A stretch of DNA of 64,000 bases from Granulicella sp. L60 (GCF_009765825.1 NZ_LMUR01000018.1:372135-436134), one strand, 5' to 3'; shown: positions 29,402-39,460, counted from the first letter of the stretch. Notes: generated from the letters alone by a model not told the origin. Program-made: numbers and translations.

Positions 29402-29782
29402 CTAGCGGAGGACCCAGGCGTTGTAGGCGATGGTCTTGCCCTGGGCGTCGTGGACGGCTTCGTAGTGCTGGAGGGAGACCTCGCCGGAGATGGGTTCGAT
29501 GACGCGGAGGATGGCGGCGCGGCGCTCGGCGTCGGTGGAGGCGCCGTTCATGTCGTCGGAGCGGATCTGGTAGAGGAAGCGGCTGCTGCTGCCGGAGGTG
29601 CCGGCTTCTTTGACGAGGACCTCGCTGGCGTGGAGGGCGACGGTTTCGACGGGGCGGTCTTTGAAGTCGATGAAGTGGGGGGAGGCGAACATGAAGATGA
29701 GGATGGCGGTGACCATGACGTCGTAGTGGAAGCTGCCACGCTCGTAGGCCCAGAAGATGTAGTTGCGGATGAGTTTGAACAA
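29402..29782 (-). CDS. Small conserved membrane protein of unknown function
   Basis: A 126-residue protein with one transmembrane helix (about residues 20-40, DVMVTAILIFMFASPHF) and a short cytoplasmic or periplasmic tail. The start is TTG (CAA at 29780-29782) with AGGAG eight bases upstream; the upstream serS stop is only 4 bases away, so translation is probably coupled. Its C-terminal part is beta-strand-like (FLYQIRSDDMN, VSLQHYEAVHDAQGKTIAYNAWVLR). Not recognised as a family. Genomic context (between serS and a LolA-like gene) hints at envelope function. Confidence 0.7.
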   Translation of the reverse strand: MFKLIRNYIFWAYERGSFHYDVMVTAILIFMFASPHFIDFKDRPVETVALHASEVLVKEAGTSGSSSRFLYQIRSDDMNGASTDAERRAAILRVIEPISGEVSLQHYEAVHDAQGKTIAYNAWVLR

Positions 29783-29786
29783 GGGG

Positions 29787-31115
29787 TTAGCTCCTGCCTG
29801 GGTGTTTGCGGATGACGGTTTCGCCGTTCATGTAGGGGATGAGGACTTCGGGGATGCGAATGGTGCCGTCGGCCTGCTGGTAGTTTTCGAGGATGGCGAG
29901 GTAGGTGCGGCCGACGGCGAGGCCGCTGCCGTTGAGGGTGTGTAGGAACTCGGACTTTTTGGCGCCGGCGGGGCGATAGCGGACATTGGCGCGGCGGGCC
30001 TGGAAGGATTCGAAGTTGGAGCAGGAGGAGATCTCGCGATAGAGATTCTGTCCGGGGAGCCAGACTTCGAGGTCGTAGGTCTTGGCGGAGGCGAAGCCCA
30101 TGTCGCCGGTGCAGAGGAGCATGCGGCGGTAGGGAAGGCCGAGGCGCTCGAGGACGGTCTCGGCGTGGCGGGTGAGGAGCTCGTGCTGGGCTTCGGAGTC
30201 TTCGGGGCGGACGAACTTGACCAGCTCGACCTTCTGGAACTGGTGCTGGCGGATCATGCCGCGAACGTCTTTGCCGTAGGAGCCGGCCTCGGAGCGGAAG
30301 CAGGGGGTGTAGGCGCAGAAGGAGATGGGGAGTTCGGACTCGTCGAGGGTCTCGTCGCGGAAGAGGTTGGTGACGGGGACTTCGGCGGTGGGGATGAGCC
30401 AGTGGTCGGAGTCCTGGAGCTTGCCGGGCTCGTAGGGGCCTTTGTCGTCGCAGTGGAAGAGGTCTTCGGCGAACTTGGGAAGCTGGCCGGTGCCGAAGAG
30501 GGACTTCGAGTTGACCATGTAGGGGGGGAGGACTTCGGTGTAGCCGTGCTCGGCGATGTGGAGGTCGAGCATGAAGTTGGCGAGGGCGCGCTCGAGGCGG
30601 GCTCCCTGGCCGAAATGGACGACGAAGCGGGAGCCGGAGATCTTGGCGGCGCGGTTAAAGTCTAGGATGCCGAGGGCTTCGCCGAGCTCCCAGTGGGGCT
30701 TGGCGGGGAAGTCGAATTTGGGGATGTCGCCCCAGAGTTTTTCTTCGCGATTGTCGTGTTCGGATTTGCCGATGGGGACGGTGTCGCCGGGGAGATTGGG
30801 CAGGGTCTGCATGATCTCGCGGAGGCGTTCGTCGGTGGTGGCGGCGGCGGCTTCGAGGGTTTCGACTTCGGTCTTGAGGATGCGGGTTTGTTCGGTCTGG
30901 GCAGTGGCGTCGGCCTTGGCGCGGCGGAGGGTTGCGATCTCTTCGGTGAGTTTGTTGCGCTGGGCTTTGAGGGTTTCGAGCTGGGTGATGGCGTCGCGGC
31001 GCTCGCGGTCGACGGCGGCGAAGTTGCCAAGGGCGGCGGCGGGGTCCATGCCACGGGTGCGGAGTTTTTCTTCGACAAGGGCGAGGTTGGCCCGGACAAA
31101 TGCAAGATCTATCAT
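29787..31115 (-). CDS. serS: Seryl-tRNA synthetase
   Basis: A 442-residue class II aminoacyl-tRNA synthetase. N-terminal coiled-coil arm (about 30-105), motif 2 [21 protein letters not shown], and motif 3 [20 protein letters not shown]. The ATG at 31115 ([13 protein letters not shown]) is the correct start; the open frame runs 78 codons further upstream through a dispersed repeat and is not coding. The next gene starts 4 bases after the stop. Housekeeping. Confidence 0.97.
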   Translation of the reverse strand: MIDLAFVRANLALVEEKLRTRGMDPAAALGNFAAVDRERRDAITQLETLKAQRNKLTEEIATLRRAKADATAQTEQTRILKTEVETLEAAAATTDERLREIMQTLPNLPGDTVPIGKSEHDNREEKLWGDIPKFDFPAKPHWELGEALGILDFNRAAKISGSRFVVHFGQGARLERALANFMLDLHIAEHGYTEVLPPYMVNSKSLFGTGQLPKFAEDLFHCDDKGPYEPGKLQDSDHWLIPTAEVPVTNLFRDETLDESELPISFCAYTPCFRSEAGSYGKDVRGMIRQHQFQKVELVKFVRPEDSEAQHELLTRHAETVLERLGLPYRRMLLCTGDMGFASAKTYDLEVWLPGQNLYREISSCSNFESFQARRANVRYRPAGAKKSEFLHTLNGSGLAVGRTYLAILENYQQADGTIRIPEVLIPYMNGETVIRKHPGRS

Positions 31116-31205
31116 CAACAAACATTTTAGCTGCTTCATTTGAAAAGGGGAGCGAGCGGGGAAATGTTCGCGGATTGGGATGGGGCTAGATTTTCCTAGT
31201 TCGGC

Positions 31206-31454
31206 ATAGAACGATGCGGAACTGTGCCGGATGCGGTGCGAGATATGGAGAGAGTATTGGCACATTGAGGGTGTGGCAGGTCCTTCGACTGCGCCTCTCG
31301 CGATGAAACTGCGAGAGGCTCCGCTCAGGATGACAATTTCTATATTCATCCATCACAAATGCTCCATCCAGCACTTACGCTCAGGCTGTCCCTCACGCTC
31401 AACCCATCGCATCCGCTCAACCCATCGCATCCGCTCAAGCTAGATGTCGATACT
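31206..31454. repeat. Dispersed intergenic repeat, copy 2, with an 18-bp tandem duplication
   Basis: The core 31206-31356 matches 28446-28595; the hairpin arms CCTCTCGC/GCGAGAGG are again present. Between the core and the shared tail (31439-31454, GCTAGATGTCGATACT) lies a perfect tandem duplication of 18 bases (31401-31418 and 31419-31436). The copy sits between divergent serS and the phosphatase gene. Confidence 0.85.
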
Positions 31455-31475
31455 GCCTGGAGTTATCCTAGGGGC

Positions 31476-33152
31476 ATGCGAAAGTGTGGCGCTGCGGTTT
31501 TGTTGTGTGTCTGGTTCTCTGTGTGCGGGGTGGTGCCGGGGCGGGCGGACGCTTATCACGCGAGGCCGAAGCTGGTGGTGGTGCTGGTGATCGATCAGTT
31601 TCGCGGGGACTATTTGGAGCGGTATCGGGATGACTTCAAGACGGCGAACGGGTTCAACCTGTTTTTGAAGCGCGGCGCTTACTTTACGGACTGCTACTAC
31701 GATTATGCGAATACGATGACCGCGCCGGGGCACTCGACGATTGGGACGGGGGCGTACAGCGATGGGCACGGGATCGCGCTGAACGACTGGTGGGACTTCA
31801 AGCGGTCGACGACGCATACGGTGACGTCGGTAGAGGACGAGCGGTATGCGATTGTGGGCGATCCGGGGTCGACGGAGGTGGGGGCTTCGCCGCGGAATGA
31901 GCTGGCTTCGACGCTGGGGGACGAGGTGGTGTTGGCGACGCAGGGGAGGGCGAAGCTGTTTGGGATTTCGCTGAAGGACCGGGCGGCGATTTTGACGTCG
32001 GGCCATGCGTCGAATGGGGCGTTCTGGCTGGATCATGCGAGCGGCAAGTTTGTGACTTCGACGTACTGGGAGACGCAGCTGCCGGCGTGGGCGCAGGCGT
32101 TCAACGCGAGTGGGCGGGCGGATGAGGCGCTGCGGGAGGCTGGAGCGAAGCCGGGGAGTTTTTATGAGGACGTGGGCAAGTCGCCGGCGTCGGTGTCGTA
32201 CCTGCTGGACTTTGCGAAGTCGCTGGTGGTGGGGGAGCAGATGGGCAGGCACGATGTGACGGATGTGCTGACGATCAGCATCTCTTCGACGGATATTCTG
32301 GGGCATGTGGTGGGGCCGGATGCGCCGGAGCAGAGGGCGATGATCGATGCGGTGGATGTGGATCTGGATGGGTTCTTTACGTGGCTGGATAAGCATGTCG
32401 ATGGGGGAATGGCGAATGTGTGGGTGTCGCTGACGGGGGATCATGGGATCGCTCCGGTGTCGGCGGTGGCGGAGAAGCTGGGGATGCCGGCGGCTAGCTT
32501 CGATGTGAAGAAGCTGGTGGGTGAGTTGAATGCTCGGTTGAACGAGCGGTTTTCGCCGGGTAAGAAGACGGATTACATGCTGAAGAGCGAGTTGCCGTAT
32601 CTGACGCTGGACCCGAGGCCGTTTGTGAAGGAGAAGGTGAGCGAGGCGGATGCGGAGGGTGCTGTGGCGGAGATGCTGCCGGAGGCGCTGGAGGCTACGC
32701 TGCCGCCTGTTCCGGAGGGTGTGAGCCAGACGAGGCTGCCGCCGAGGCCTACGGTTCGACGGAGCTATACGCGGGTGCAGATGGCGGCGGGGCAGGTTCC
32801 GAATACGGAGGAGGGCAGGCTGGTGTTGCATAGCTACTCTGCCAACGGCGGATGGTATGTGATGTTTGCGCCGGGGATGTATGAGCTGGGGATGGTGAAG
32901 GGGACGAATCACTTTACGCCGTACTCGTATGACAGGCATGTGCCGCTGGGGTTCTATGGGTCGGCGTTTGTGCCGGGGACGTACTATGACCGGGTGGCTC
33001 CGGTGGATATTGCGGCGACGTTCGCTTCGCTGCTGCGGGTGAATCAGCCTTCGGCGAGTGTGGGGCATGTTTTGACGCAGGCGATAAAGCCAGAGGCTGG
33101 TGCGGGTGCGGCTCGCGTTGCCCCGATTGCCCGGAAGAAGGTGGGGCAGTGA
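31476..33152 (+). CDS. Alkaline phosphatase family protein (PafA-like)
   Basis: A 558-residue exported phosphatase or phosphodiesterase. The start is the ATG at 31476, followed by a signal peptide (MRKCGAAVLLCVWFSVCGVVPGRA). Alkaline-phosphatase superfamily zinc ligands are visible: LVIDQFRGDYLERY (Asp), the nucleophile threonine in ANTMTAPGHSTIGTGA, the Asp/His pair in SSTDILGHVVGPD, and the LTGDHG motif. The protein resembles the PafA/type I phosphodiesterase group that releases phosphate from mono- or diesters in the periplasm. It overlaps pyrD by four bases (GTGA), so these otherwise unrelated genes are co-translated. Confidence 0.9.
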   Translation: MRKCGAAVLLCVWFSVCGVVPGRADAYHARPKLVVVLVIDQFRGDYLERYRDDFKTANGFNLFLKRGAYFTDCYYDYANTMTAPGHSTIGTGAYSDGHGIALNDWWDFKRSTTHTVTSVEDERYAIVGDPGSTEVGASPRNELASTLGDEVVLATQGRAKLFGISLKDRAAILTSGHASNGAFWLDHASGKFVTSTYWETQLPAWAQAFNASGRADEALREAGAKPGSFYEDVGKSPASVSYLLDFAKSLVVGEQMGRHDVTDVLTISISSTDILGHVVGPDAPEQRAMIDAVDVDLDGFFTWLDKHVDGGMANVWVSLTGDHGIAPVSAVAEKLGMPAASFDVKKLVGELNARLNERFSPGKKTDYMLKSELPYLTLDPRPFVKEKVSEADAEGAVAEMLPEALEATLPPVPEGVSQTRLPPRPTVRRSYTRVQMAAGQVPNTEEGRLVLHSYSANGGWYVMFAPGMYELGMVKGTNHFTPYSYDRHVPLGFYGSAFVPGTYYDRVAPVDIAATFASLLRVNQPSASVGHVLTQAIKPEAGAGAARVAPIARKKVGQ

Positions 33153-34120
33153 GCGCGACTCCGCAGGACAGCACGGCGTCGAAGGGCACGACGCCCAAGA
33201 GTAAGGGGCCGGATATGCGGGTTACGGTCGCGGGGGTGGAGTTTCGTTCGCCGGTGATTGCGGCGAGCGGGACGTTCGGCTATGGGGTGGAGTTCGAGGA
33301 GATTATCTCGCTGGATAAGATTGGCGGGTTCGTGACGAAGGGGCTGTCGCGAGAGCCGATGGCGGGGAATCCGGCGCCGCGGATTATCGAGACGGCGGCG
33401 GGCATGATGAACGCGATTGGGCTGCAGAATATGGGGGTGAAGGCGTTTATTGCGGAGAAGCTGCCGAAGCTAAAACAAATCAGCGATACGGTAGTGATTG
33501 CGAATGTGTTTGGGTTCACGATTGAGGATTGCCTGGAGGTGATTCAGGCGCTGAACGATGCGCCGGGCATTGCGATGTATGAGTTGAATGCGAGCTGCCC
33601 GAATACGAGCCATGGGGGGATGGTCTTTGGGACGGATCCGCCGCAGTTGTGGGAGCTGGTAGCGCGGTGCAAGGGGGCTTCGAAGAGGCCGTTGATGGTG
33701 AAGCTTTCGCCGAATGTGACCAATATCGGGTTGATGGCGCAGGTGGCGGCGGATGGTGGGGCGGATGCGGTTTCGCTGGTGAATACGTTTGTTTCGCTGG
33801 CGATTGACGTGGAGACGCGAAGGCCGAGGATTGCGAATATTACCGGGGGGTTGTCGGGACCGGCGATCAAGCCGATTGCGATGCGGATGGTGCATGAGGT
33901 GTCGAAGGCGGTGAAGATACCGGTAGTGGGGATGGGCGGGGTGGTGCGGGCGGAGGATGCGGTGGAGTTCATGATGGCGGGGGCGACGGCGGTGCAGGTG
34001 GGGACGGCGAGTTATGCGGATCCGCGGGCGGTGGAGAATATTGCGAATGGGCTGAAGCGCTGGTGTGCGGCGCATGAAGTGGCTGAGGTGAGAGCTCTTA
34101 CGGGGGCGGCGCTGCTTTGA
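33149..34120 (+). CDS. pyrD: Dihydroorotate dehydrogenase (class 1B type)
   Basis: A 323-residue FMN enzyme of pyrimidine synthesis. The catalytic cysteine is in the motif NASCPNTSHGGM, and the FMN-binding region includes VVGMGGVVRAEDAVEFMMAGATAVQVGTA. A cysteine base plus this length indicates class 1B (NAD-linked), which elsewhere needs the iron-sulfur partner PyrK; no pyrK is visible here. The start is GTG overlapping the phosphatase stop (33149-33152). Confidence 0.95.
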   Translation: MSATPQDSTASKGTTPKSKGPDMRVTVAGVEFRSPVIAASGTFGYGVEFEEIISLDKIGGFVTKGLSREPMAGNPAPRIIETAAGMMNAIGLQNMGVKAFIAEKLPKLKQISDTVVIANVFGFTIEDCLEVIQALNDAPGIAMYELNASCPNTSHGGMVFGTDPPQLWELVARCKGASKRPLMVKLSPNVTNIGLMAQVAADGGADAVSLVNTFVSLAIDVETRRPRIANITGGLSGPAIKPIAMRMVHEVSKAVKIPVVGMGGVVRAEDAVEFMMAGATAVQVGTASYADPRAVENIANGLKRWCAAHEVAEVRALTGAALL

Positions 34121-34154
34121 ATGCTTGGCCTGCCGGCCGGGCCCACTGCTCGTG

Positions 34155-34286
34155 GGGAGGTCACTTCGTGACTTGTATACCCCTTCGGGTGGTCCTCCCG
34201 TTGGTCGGCTTTAGATTCCGACCAGCGGGAGGACCAGGGTGCTGGTGGCGCCACGGCAAGGTATACGCGTCACGAAGTGACCTCCC
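34155..34286. repeat. 132-bp nested inverted repeat between pyrD and purH
   Basis: Outer arms of 18 bases (34155-34172 and 34269-34286) are perfectly complementary. GTATAC pairs further inside. An inner 18-base stem (34191-34208 and 34218-34235, one mismatch) has a 9-base loop. The whole could fold as one long hairpin or cruciform. No ORF, target-site duplication or U-tail was found. It may be a miniature element or a strong terminator for the pyrD transcript. Confidence 0.85.
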
Positions 34287-34347
34287 GCTGAGTAAGCGGC
34301 CCGTCCGGCAGGACATGATCTTCCAGACCGCTTAGAATGAATGGGTG

Positions 34348-35961
34348 ATGATTGAAAACAGTACTGCTTCCGCTACTCCTATGACCGATCTTCGTCCTGT
34401 CCGCCGCGCACTTCTCTCCGTTACCGATAAGACTGGCCTGGTTGAGTTTGCCCGTGCGCTGGCTTCGTTTCATGTTGACCTGGTTTCGACCGGTGGCACG
34501 GCAAAAGCGCTGCGCGAGGCAGGTTTGCCGGTGCGGGATATCAGCGATCTGACGGGGTTTCCGGAGATGCTGGATGGACGAGTGAAGACGCTGCATCCAA
34601 AGGTTCATGGCGGGATCCTGCATATTCGCGATAACGCGGAGCATATGGCTTCGGTGGGCGAGCATGCGATTGAGCCGATCGATATGGTGGTGGTGAATCT
34701 GTATGCGTTTGAAAAGACGTCGCAGAAGCCTGGGGTTGCGTTTGCAGATGTGATTGAGAATATCGATATCGGTGGGCCGTCGATGGTGCGTTCGGCGGCG
34801 AAGAATTTTTCCGATGTAGCGGTGGTGACGTCGGTGGCGGACTATGCGGCGCTGGCGGAGGAGATGGCGGCTAATGCGGGAGCTTTGAGCCGGGCGACGC
34901 GCTGGCGGCTGGCGAAGGAGGCGTTTGCGGTGACGGCTGCGTATGATGCCGGGATTGCGACGGCGCTGGAGAGTATTGAGGCTCCGAGCGGCAAGGCGGT
35001 GTTCTTGCAGGAGGAGCTGCCGGGGACGATACGGGTGATCGATCCGCTGGAGAAGGCGCTGCGGTATGGGGAGAATCCGCACCAGAAGGCGGCGCTGTAC
35101 ACGGATGGCAGCGGCAAGGGCGTGGCGAATGCGAAGCAGTTGCAGGGCAAGGAGCTGAGCTACAACAACCTGGTGGATCTGGATGCTTGCTGGGAGTTGG
35201 TGAGCGAGTTTGAAGAGCCTGCGGTGGTGATTATCAAGCACACGAATCCTTGCGGGGCTTCGACGGGCGCGACGGTGGTGGAGGCGTACCGGCGGGCGCT
35301 GGAGGCTGATCCGGTGTCGGCGTTTGGTGGGGTGATCGGGATCAATCGCGTGGTGGATGCTGCGGCGGCGGAGGAGATTGCGAAGCTGTTTGTGGAGGCG
35401 ATTGTTGCGCCGTCGTTTACGGCGGAGGCACTGGAGCGGTTTGCGGCGAAGAAGAATCTGCGGCTGATTGAGATTGTGCCAGCGGAGACGCGGCGGGTGC
35501 TGAAGCAGGTGTCGGGTGGGCTGCTGGTGCAGGATGCCGACCGGCTACGGGTGAGCGAGGCGGAGCTGAAGATTGTGACCAAGCGCGGGCCGACGGCGGA
35601 GGAGATGCGTGCGCTGCTGTTTGCGTGGACGGTGTGCAAGCATGTGAAGTCGAACGCGATTGTGTATGCGCGCTTTATGGATGGGCATGGGCAGACGGTT
35701 GGGGTTGGTGCGGGGCAGATGAGCCGGGTGGATGCGGCGCGGTTTGGGGCGATGAAGGCGGTGCTGCCGCTGGCGGGTACGGTGGCGGCTTCGGACGCAT
35801 TTTTCCCGTTCCCCGACGGGCTGGAGACGGTGGCGAATGCGGGCGCGACGGCGGTGATTCAGCCGGGCGGGTCGGTTCGGGACGCTGAGGTGATTGAGGC
35901 GGCTGACCGGCTGGGCGTGGCGATGGCATTTACCGGGGTCAGGCACTTTCGTCATGGATAA
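34348..35961 (+). CDS. purH: Bifunctional purine biosynthesis protein PurH
   Basis: A 537-residue enzyme performing the last two steps of IMP synthesis (AICAR transformylase and IMP cyclohydrolase). N-terminal MGS-like domain: [15 protein letters not shown] and [13 protein letters not shown]-terminal transformylase: KHTNPCGAS (catalytic His), [12 protein letters not shown], and IQPGGSVRD. The ATG at 34348 is taken; a GTG at 34345 directly before it could also initiate. 227 bases separate it from pyrD. Confidence 0.97.
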   Translation: MIENSTASATPMTDLRPVRRALLSVTDKTGLVEFARALASFHVDLVSTGGTAKALREAGLPVRDISDLTGFPEMLDGRVKTLHPKVHGGILHIRDNAEHMASVGEHAIEPIDMVVVNLYAFEKTSQKPGVAFADVIENIDIGGPSMVRSAAKNFSDVAVVTSVADYAALAEEMAANAGALSRATRWRLAKEAFAVTAAYDAGIATALESIEAPSGKAVFLQEELPGTIRVIDPLEKALRYGENPHQKAALYTDGSGKGVANAKQLQGKELSYNNLVDLDACWELVSEFEEPAVVIIKHTNPCGASTGATVVEAYRRALEADPVSAFGGVIGINRVVDAAAAEEIAKLFVEAIVAPSFTAEALERFAAKKNLRLIEIVPAETRRVLKQVSGGLLVQDADRLRVSEAELKIVTKRGPTAEEMRALLFAWTVCKHVKSNAIVYARFMDGHGQTVGVGAGQMSRVDAARFGAMKAVLPLAGTVAASDAFFPFPDGLETVANAGATAVIQPGGSVRDAEVIEAADRLGVAMAFTGVRHFRHG

Positions 35962-36119
35962 GGCTCTGTTTTTGTGCGAATGACGGATATAATCACCGCC
36001 AGCCGTGCAAATGGCCTGTCTGAGACGACTGCATCCAATCCGCGGATGGCACCGTCTAACGAATGACTGTCTGTACTGGACTTCTGGCTTCGATTCCTTC
36101 GGCACAGGAAATTAAATAT

Positions 36120-38213
36120 ATGACTCTTCTTTTACGTGCCTCCTCTTTTCGCCGTCTCCGTCTGATTCCGATTGCCGGGTTGATCTTTGCGGCGCACACG
36201 ATGGTTGCGCAGGCTCCGGCTGCTTCGGCGACTCCAATGCCAGCGGCTGCGGTGGATCGCGCCTCTTCGTACTATCACTACGGCCTGGCGAGGCTGTATG
36301 AGGATATGGCGGTGAATGCGGGGCGGTCGGACTATGCGACGCAGGCGGTGGAGCAGTACAAGCTGGCGCTGGATGCGGATCCGAGTTCGCGATTGTTGCA
36401 GGATGGGCTGGCGGATCTGTACTTCAAGATTGGGCGGATCCGCGAGGCGGTGACGGCGGCGCAGGATCAGGTGACGAAGAATCCTGACGATGTGGAGGCG
36501 CATACGCTGCTGGGTAAGGTGTATCTGCGTTCGCTGGGAGATATGCAGACGCCGCAGTCGGGACAGATGCTGCAGTTGGCGATTGCGGAGTACGAGAAGC
36601 TTGCGCAGTTGAAGCCGAAGGATGTGGAGACACACCTTTTGCTGGGCCAGTTGTATGGGTTGAACCATGATTCGGCCAAGGCGGAGGCGGAGTTCAAGGC
36701 GGCCCAGAAGATCGATGCGAACTCGGAGGAGGTTGCGCTGAACATGGCGCGGCTTTACAGCGAGCAGGGCGATCCGAAGCGGGCGGCCGAGGTGTTGAAT
36801 GCGATTCCGGTGGAGGATCGTTCGCCACGGATCGAGTTTGCGCTGGGCGCGAGCTATGAGCAGTTGAAGAAGAATAAGGATGCGATTGCTGCGTATCATC
36901 GCGCGCTCGATATGGAGCCGGACAACCTGGACACGGAGCGCGGGCTGGCCAATGCGCTGCTGGGGGATGGGCAGCTGGATGAGGCGCTGAAGGTGTTGAA
37001 CGTGATTGTGGCGGCGGAGCCTCAGGATGCGCAGTCGCAGATTCACATCTCGGAGATTGAGCGGCGGCAGGGTAACTACGATGCGGCGTTGAAGACGCTG
37101 GAGAAGGCGAAGCCGCTGGCACCGGACTCGCTGGAGCTGACGTACAACGAGGCGCTGATCTATGACTCGCTGGGCCGCTATGACGATGCGATCGGAGTGC
37201 TGAACAAGCTGGTGGCGGACTCGGCGCATGCGGACGGAAAGTATACGGACGGGGAGAAGGCGAACCGTTCGATCTTCCTGGATCGCCTGGCGATTATCTA
37301 TCGGGAAGAGGACAAGTTTGCCGAGGCCGTGGCGACGTACAAGCAGCAGATTGCGCTTGGCGGTGAGTATGTAAAGACCGGATACCAGGGCGAGATCGAT
37401 GCGTATCGCGACGCGCATCAGTGGAAGGAGGCGACTGCCGCTGCCGCAGAGATTGCGAAGGCGATGCCGAACGACCATGGGATTCAGTCGATGTATGCAG
37501 GGCAGCTTGCGGATACCGGCCAGGTGGATCAGGGTGTGGCGCTGGCGAAGCAGGTGGTTGCCACGACGAAGGGCACTCCGGATGAGCGCGATGCACGGAT
37601 GGCGCTGGCGCAGATTTATATCCGACTGAAGCGGTGGGATGATGCTTCGGCGGAGTTGAACAGCGCGGATGCGCTTGCAAGCAAGCCGGACGAGAAGCTG
37701 TATCAGTATTTTCTTCGCGGGACGATGTACGACCGGCAGAAGCGATACGACGAGGCAGAGGCTGAGTTTCATAAGGCTCTCGCCATCGATCCGCAGAACG
37801 CAACGATATTGAACTACCTTGGCTATATGCTGGCAGATCGTGGCGTTCGGCTGCCTGAGGCGCTGACGATGATCCGTAAGGCGGTTGAGTTGGATCCGCA
37901 GAATGGCGCGTTTCTGGACTCGCTGGGGTGGGCTTACTTCAAGTCCGGTCAGTACACACTGGCAGAGGAGAATCTGCGCAAGGCGAATGAGCGCATTAAT
38001 ACGGATCCGACGGTTCACGATCATCTCGGCGAGGTGTATGAGAAGACGGGCAACCTGAAGATGGCGGTGGCGCAGTGGGAGCGGTCGATGACGGAGTATT
38101 CGCGCTCTCTGCCTGCGGATGCCGATCCGGCGGATGTGTCGAAGGTGCAGCACAAGCTGGAGAATGCCCGGGTGAAGCTGGCCAAGGCGGCTCCGACTCC
38201 AGGGAAACAATAA
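36120..38213 (+). CDS. Secreted TPR-repeat protein
   Basis: A 697-residue exported solenoid. The ATG at 36120 follows an AGGAAA site, and a signal peptide (residues 1-33, ending TMVAQ) follows. About 14 tetratricopeptide units span residues 55-660, recognisable by repeats such as YKLALDADPSSRLLQDGLADLY, YHRALDMEPDNLDTERGLANAL and FHKALAIDPQNATILNYLGYML. Such proteins mediate protein-protein contacts in the periplasm or at the outer membrane. The partner is unknown. It lies between purH and dgt with no clear functional link. Confidence 0.9.
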   Translation: MTLLLRASSFRRLRLIPIAGLIFAAHTMVAQAPAASATPMPAAAVDRASSYYHYGLARLYEDMAVNAGRSDYATQAVEQYKLALDADPSSRLLQDGLADLYFKIGRIREAVTAAQDQVTKNPDDVEAHTLLGKVYLRSLGDMQTPQSGQMLQLAIAEYEKLAQLKPKDVETHLLLGQLYGLNHDSAKAEAEFKAAQKIDANSEEVALNMARLYSEQGDPKRAAEVLNAIPVEDRSPRIEFALGASYEQLKKNKDAIAAYHRALDMEPDNLDTERGLANALLGDGQLDEALKVLNVIVAAEPQDAQSQIHISEIERRQGNYDAALKTLEKAKPLAPDSLELTYNEALIYDSLGRYDDAIGVLNKLVADSAHADGKYTDGEKANRSIFLDRLAIIYREEDKFAEAVATYKQQIALGGEYVKTGYQGEIDAYRDAHQWKEATAAAAEIAKAMPNDHGIQSMYAGQLADTGQVDQGVALAKQVVATTKGTPDERDARMALAQIYIRLKRWDDASAELNSADALASKPDEKLYQYFLRGTMYDRQKRYDEAEAEFHKALAIDPQNATILNYLGYMLADRGVRLPEALTMIRKAVELDPQNGAFLDSLGWAYFKSGQYTLAEENLRKANERINTDPTVHDHLGEVYEKTGNLKMAVAQWERSMTEYSRSLPADADPADVSKVQHKLENARVKLAKAAPTPGKQ

Positions 38214-38249
38214 CGACGAAGGTCTTTCCCGTTACACTTGAAGTTGAGT

Positions 38250-39389
38250 ATGGCAATCGACCTTCATCGATGTGCGGTCGCCGGAGATCCCGAGGATCTT
38301 CTGCTGACGCGCGTTTATCCTGCACCCTTTCGTCCTTCTCGGAGTCCGTTCGAGCGGGATCGTGAGCGCATCGTGCAGGCGCGTGCCTTTCGACGGCTGG
38401 CGGGGAAGACGCAGGTGTTTACGAGCCGCGCTTCGGACCACTTTCGCAGCCGGCTGACGCATACGATTGAGGTCGCGCAGATTGCAAGGGCGGCTGCGGC
38501 TGCGCTTGGTTTGAATGAGGATCTATCGGAGACGCTGGCGCTGGTGCATGATATTGGGCATCCTCCCTTTGGCCATGCGGGGGAGCGGGCCTTGGATCGC
38601 TGTCTTCGGCGTCATGGACGGAGCTTCGACCACAATTTGCATGCGCTGCGGATTGTGGAGCACTTTGAACAGCGGTATGCGGCTCATCGTGGGTTGAATC
38701 TTACGCTTGGGGTTCGCGAGGGCATCATCAAACACTCGAAGGACTATAGTGCGGCGGAGCACCTTGAGCTGAAGGAGTATCTGCTGGATGAGCGGCCGCC
38801 GCTTGAGGCGCAGTTGATCGATCTCGCGGATGAGATTGCTTATCTTACGGCGGATCTGGATGACGGTGTGGAGTCGGGGCTGCTTGAGATCGGGCATGTG
38901 TGCGAGTATGTCGACGTGGTGGCGCAGTGCTACAAGACGGTGGAGCAACAGCACGCGGGAGTGGATGAGAAGTATCTGTTCAATGAGGCGCTGCAGTTGA
39001 TGCAGAATACGTTGATCGACGATCTGATTGAGACGACGGGGCGCAATGCGAGGGCGATCGGCGCGGAGAGTCTTGCCGATGTCCGGCGATATCCTACGCG
39101 GCTGGCGTTGTTTTCGCCGGAGGTGGAGGCGCAGCGCCTGCAGGAGAAGCGGTATCTGTACGACACGCTGTACACGTGCGAGGCGCTGGAGAATGAGCAT
39201 GACAAGGCCGAGGAGGTAGTGACGGCGCTTTTCGATTACTGGATCAACGATCCGGAGGAGCTGCCGCAGAGCTACTTCGACGAGGTTGAAGATGAGGGGC
39301 TGGCGCGGGTGGTGGCAGACTACATTGCGGGGATGACCGATAGTTTTATTTTGCTGCAATATGCTCAGATCAAACGGGCTGTGCGTTAG
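38250..39389 (+). CDS. dgt: Deoxyguanosinetriphosphate triphosphohydrolase-like protein
   Basis: A 379-residue HD-domain enzyme that removes triphosphate from dNTPs. HD-motif ligands are visible: SRLTHTIEVAQIAR (His), LALVHDIGHPPFGHAGERAL (His-Asp and surrounding), and DLADEIAYLTADLDD (Asp). The length matches type 2 dGTPase-like proteins (about 370-400 residues) and not the longer E. coli Dgt. The open frame begins at a TTG (38238), but the ATG at 38250 is preferred. A gap of 36 bases after the TPR gene suggests co-transcription. Confidence 0.93.
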   Translation: MAIDLHRCAVAGDPEDLLLTRVYPAPFRPSRSPFERDRERIVQARAFRRLAGKTQVFTSRASDHFRSRLTHTIEVAQIARAAAAALGLNEDLSETLALVHDIGHPPFGHAGERALDRCLRRHGRSFDHNLHALRIVEHFEQRYAAHRGLNLTLGVREGIIKHSKDYSAAEHLELKEYLLDERPPLEAQLIDLADEIAYLTADLDDGVESGLLEIGHVCEYVDVVAQCYKTVEQQHAGVDEKYLFNEALQLMQNTLIDDLIETTGRNARAIGAESLADVRRYPTRLALFSPEVEAQRLQEKRYLYDTLYTCEALENEHDKAEEVVTALFDYWINDPEELPQSYFDEVEDEGLARVVADYIAGMTDSFILLQYAQIKRAVR

Positions 39390-39460
39390 GCGCAGAGCAA
39401 GCGGGCGAGCAGGAAATAAAGATCACGGTGATGCTGGAAACGCTGTAGAATTCCAGCCAA

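Noticed and set aside
30165..31143. Long plus-strand ORFs (166 and 195 aa) inside serS
   Set aside because: Opposite-strand shadows of serS.
31440..33068. 542-aa minus-strand ORF
   Set aside because: Full antisense shadow of the phosphatase gene, with Arg/His/Pro-rich composition and no ribosome site.
34121..34347. Full transposon or IS
   Set aside because: Inverted repeats are present but no transposase ORF or flanking duplication.
36132..38210. 692-aa minus-strand ORF
   Set aside because: Antisense shadow of the TPR gene; no signal peptide or domain.
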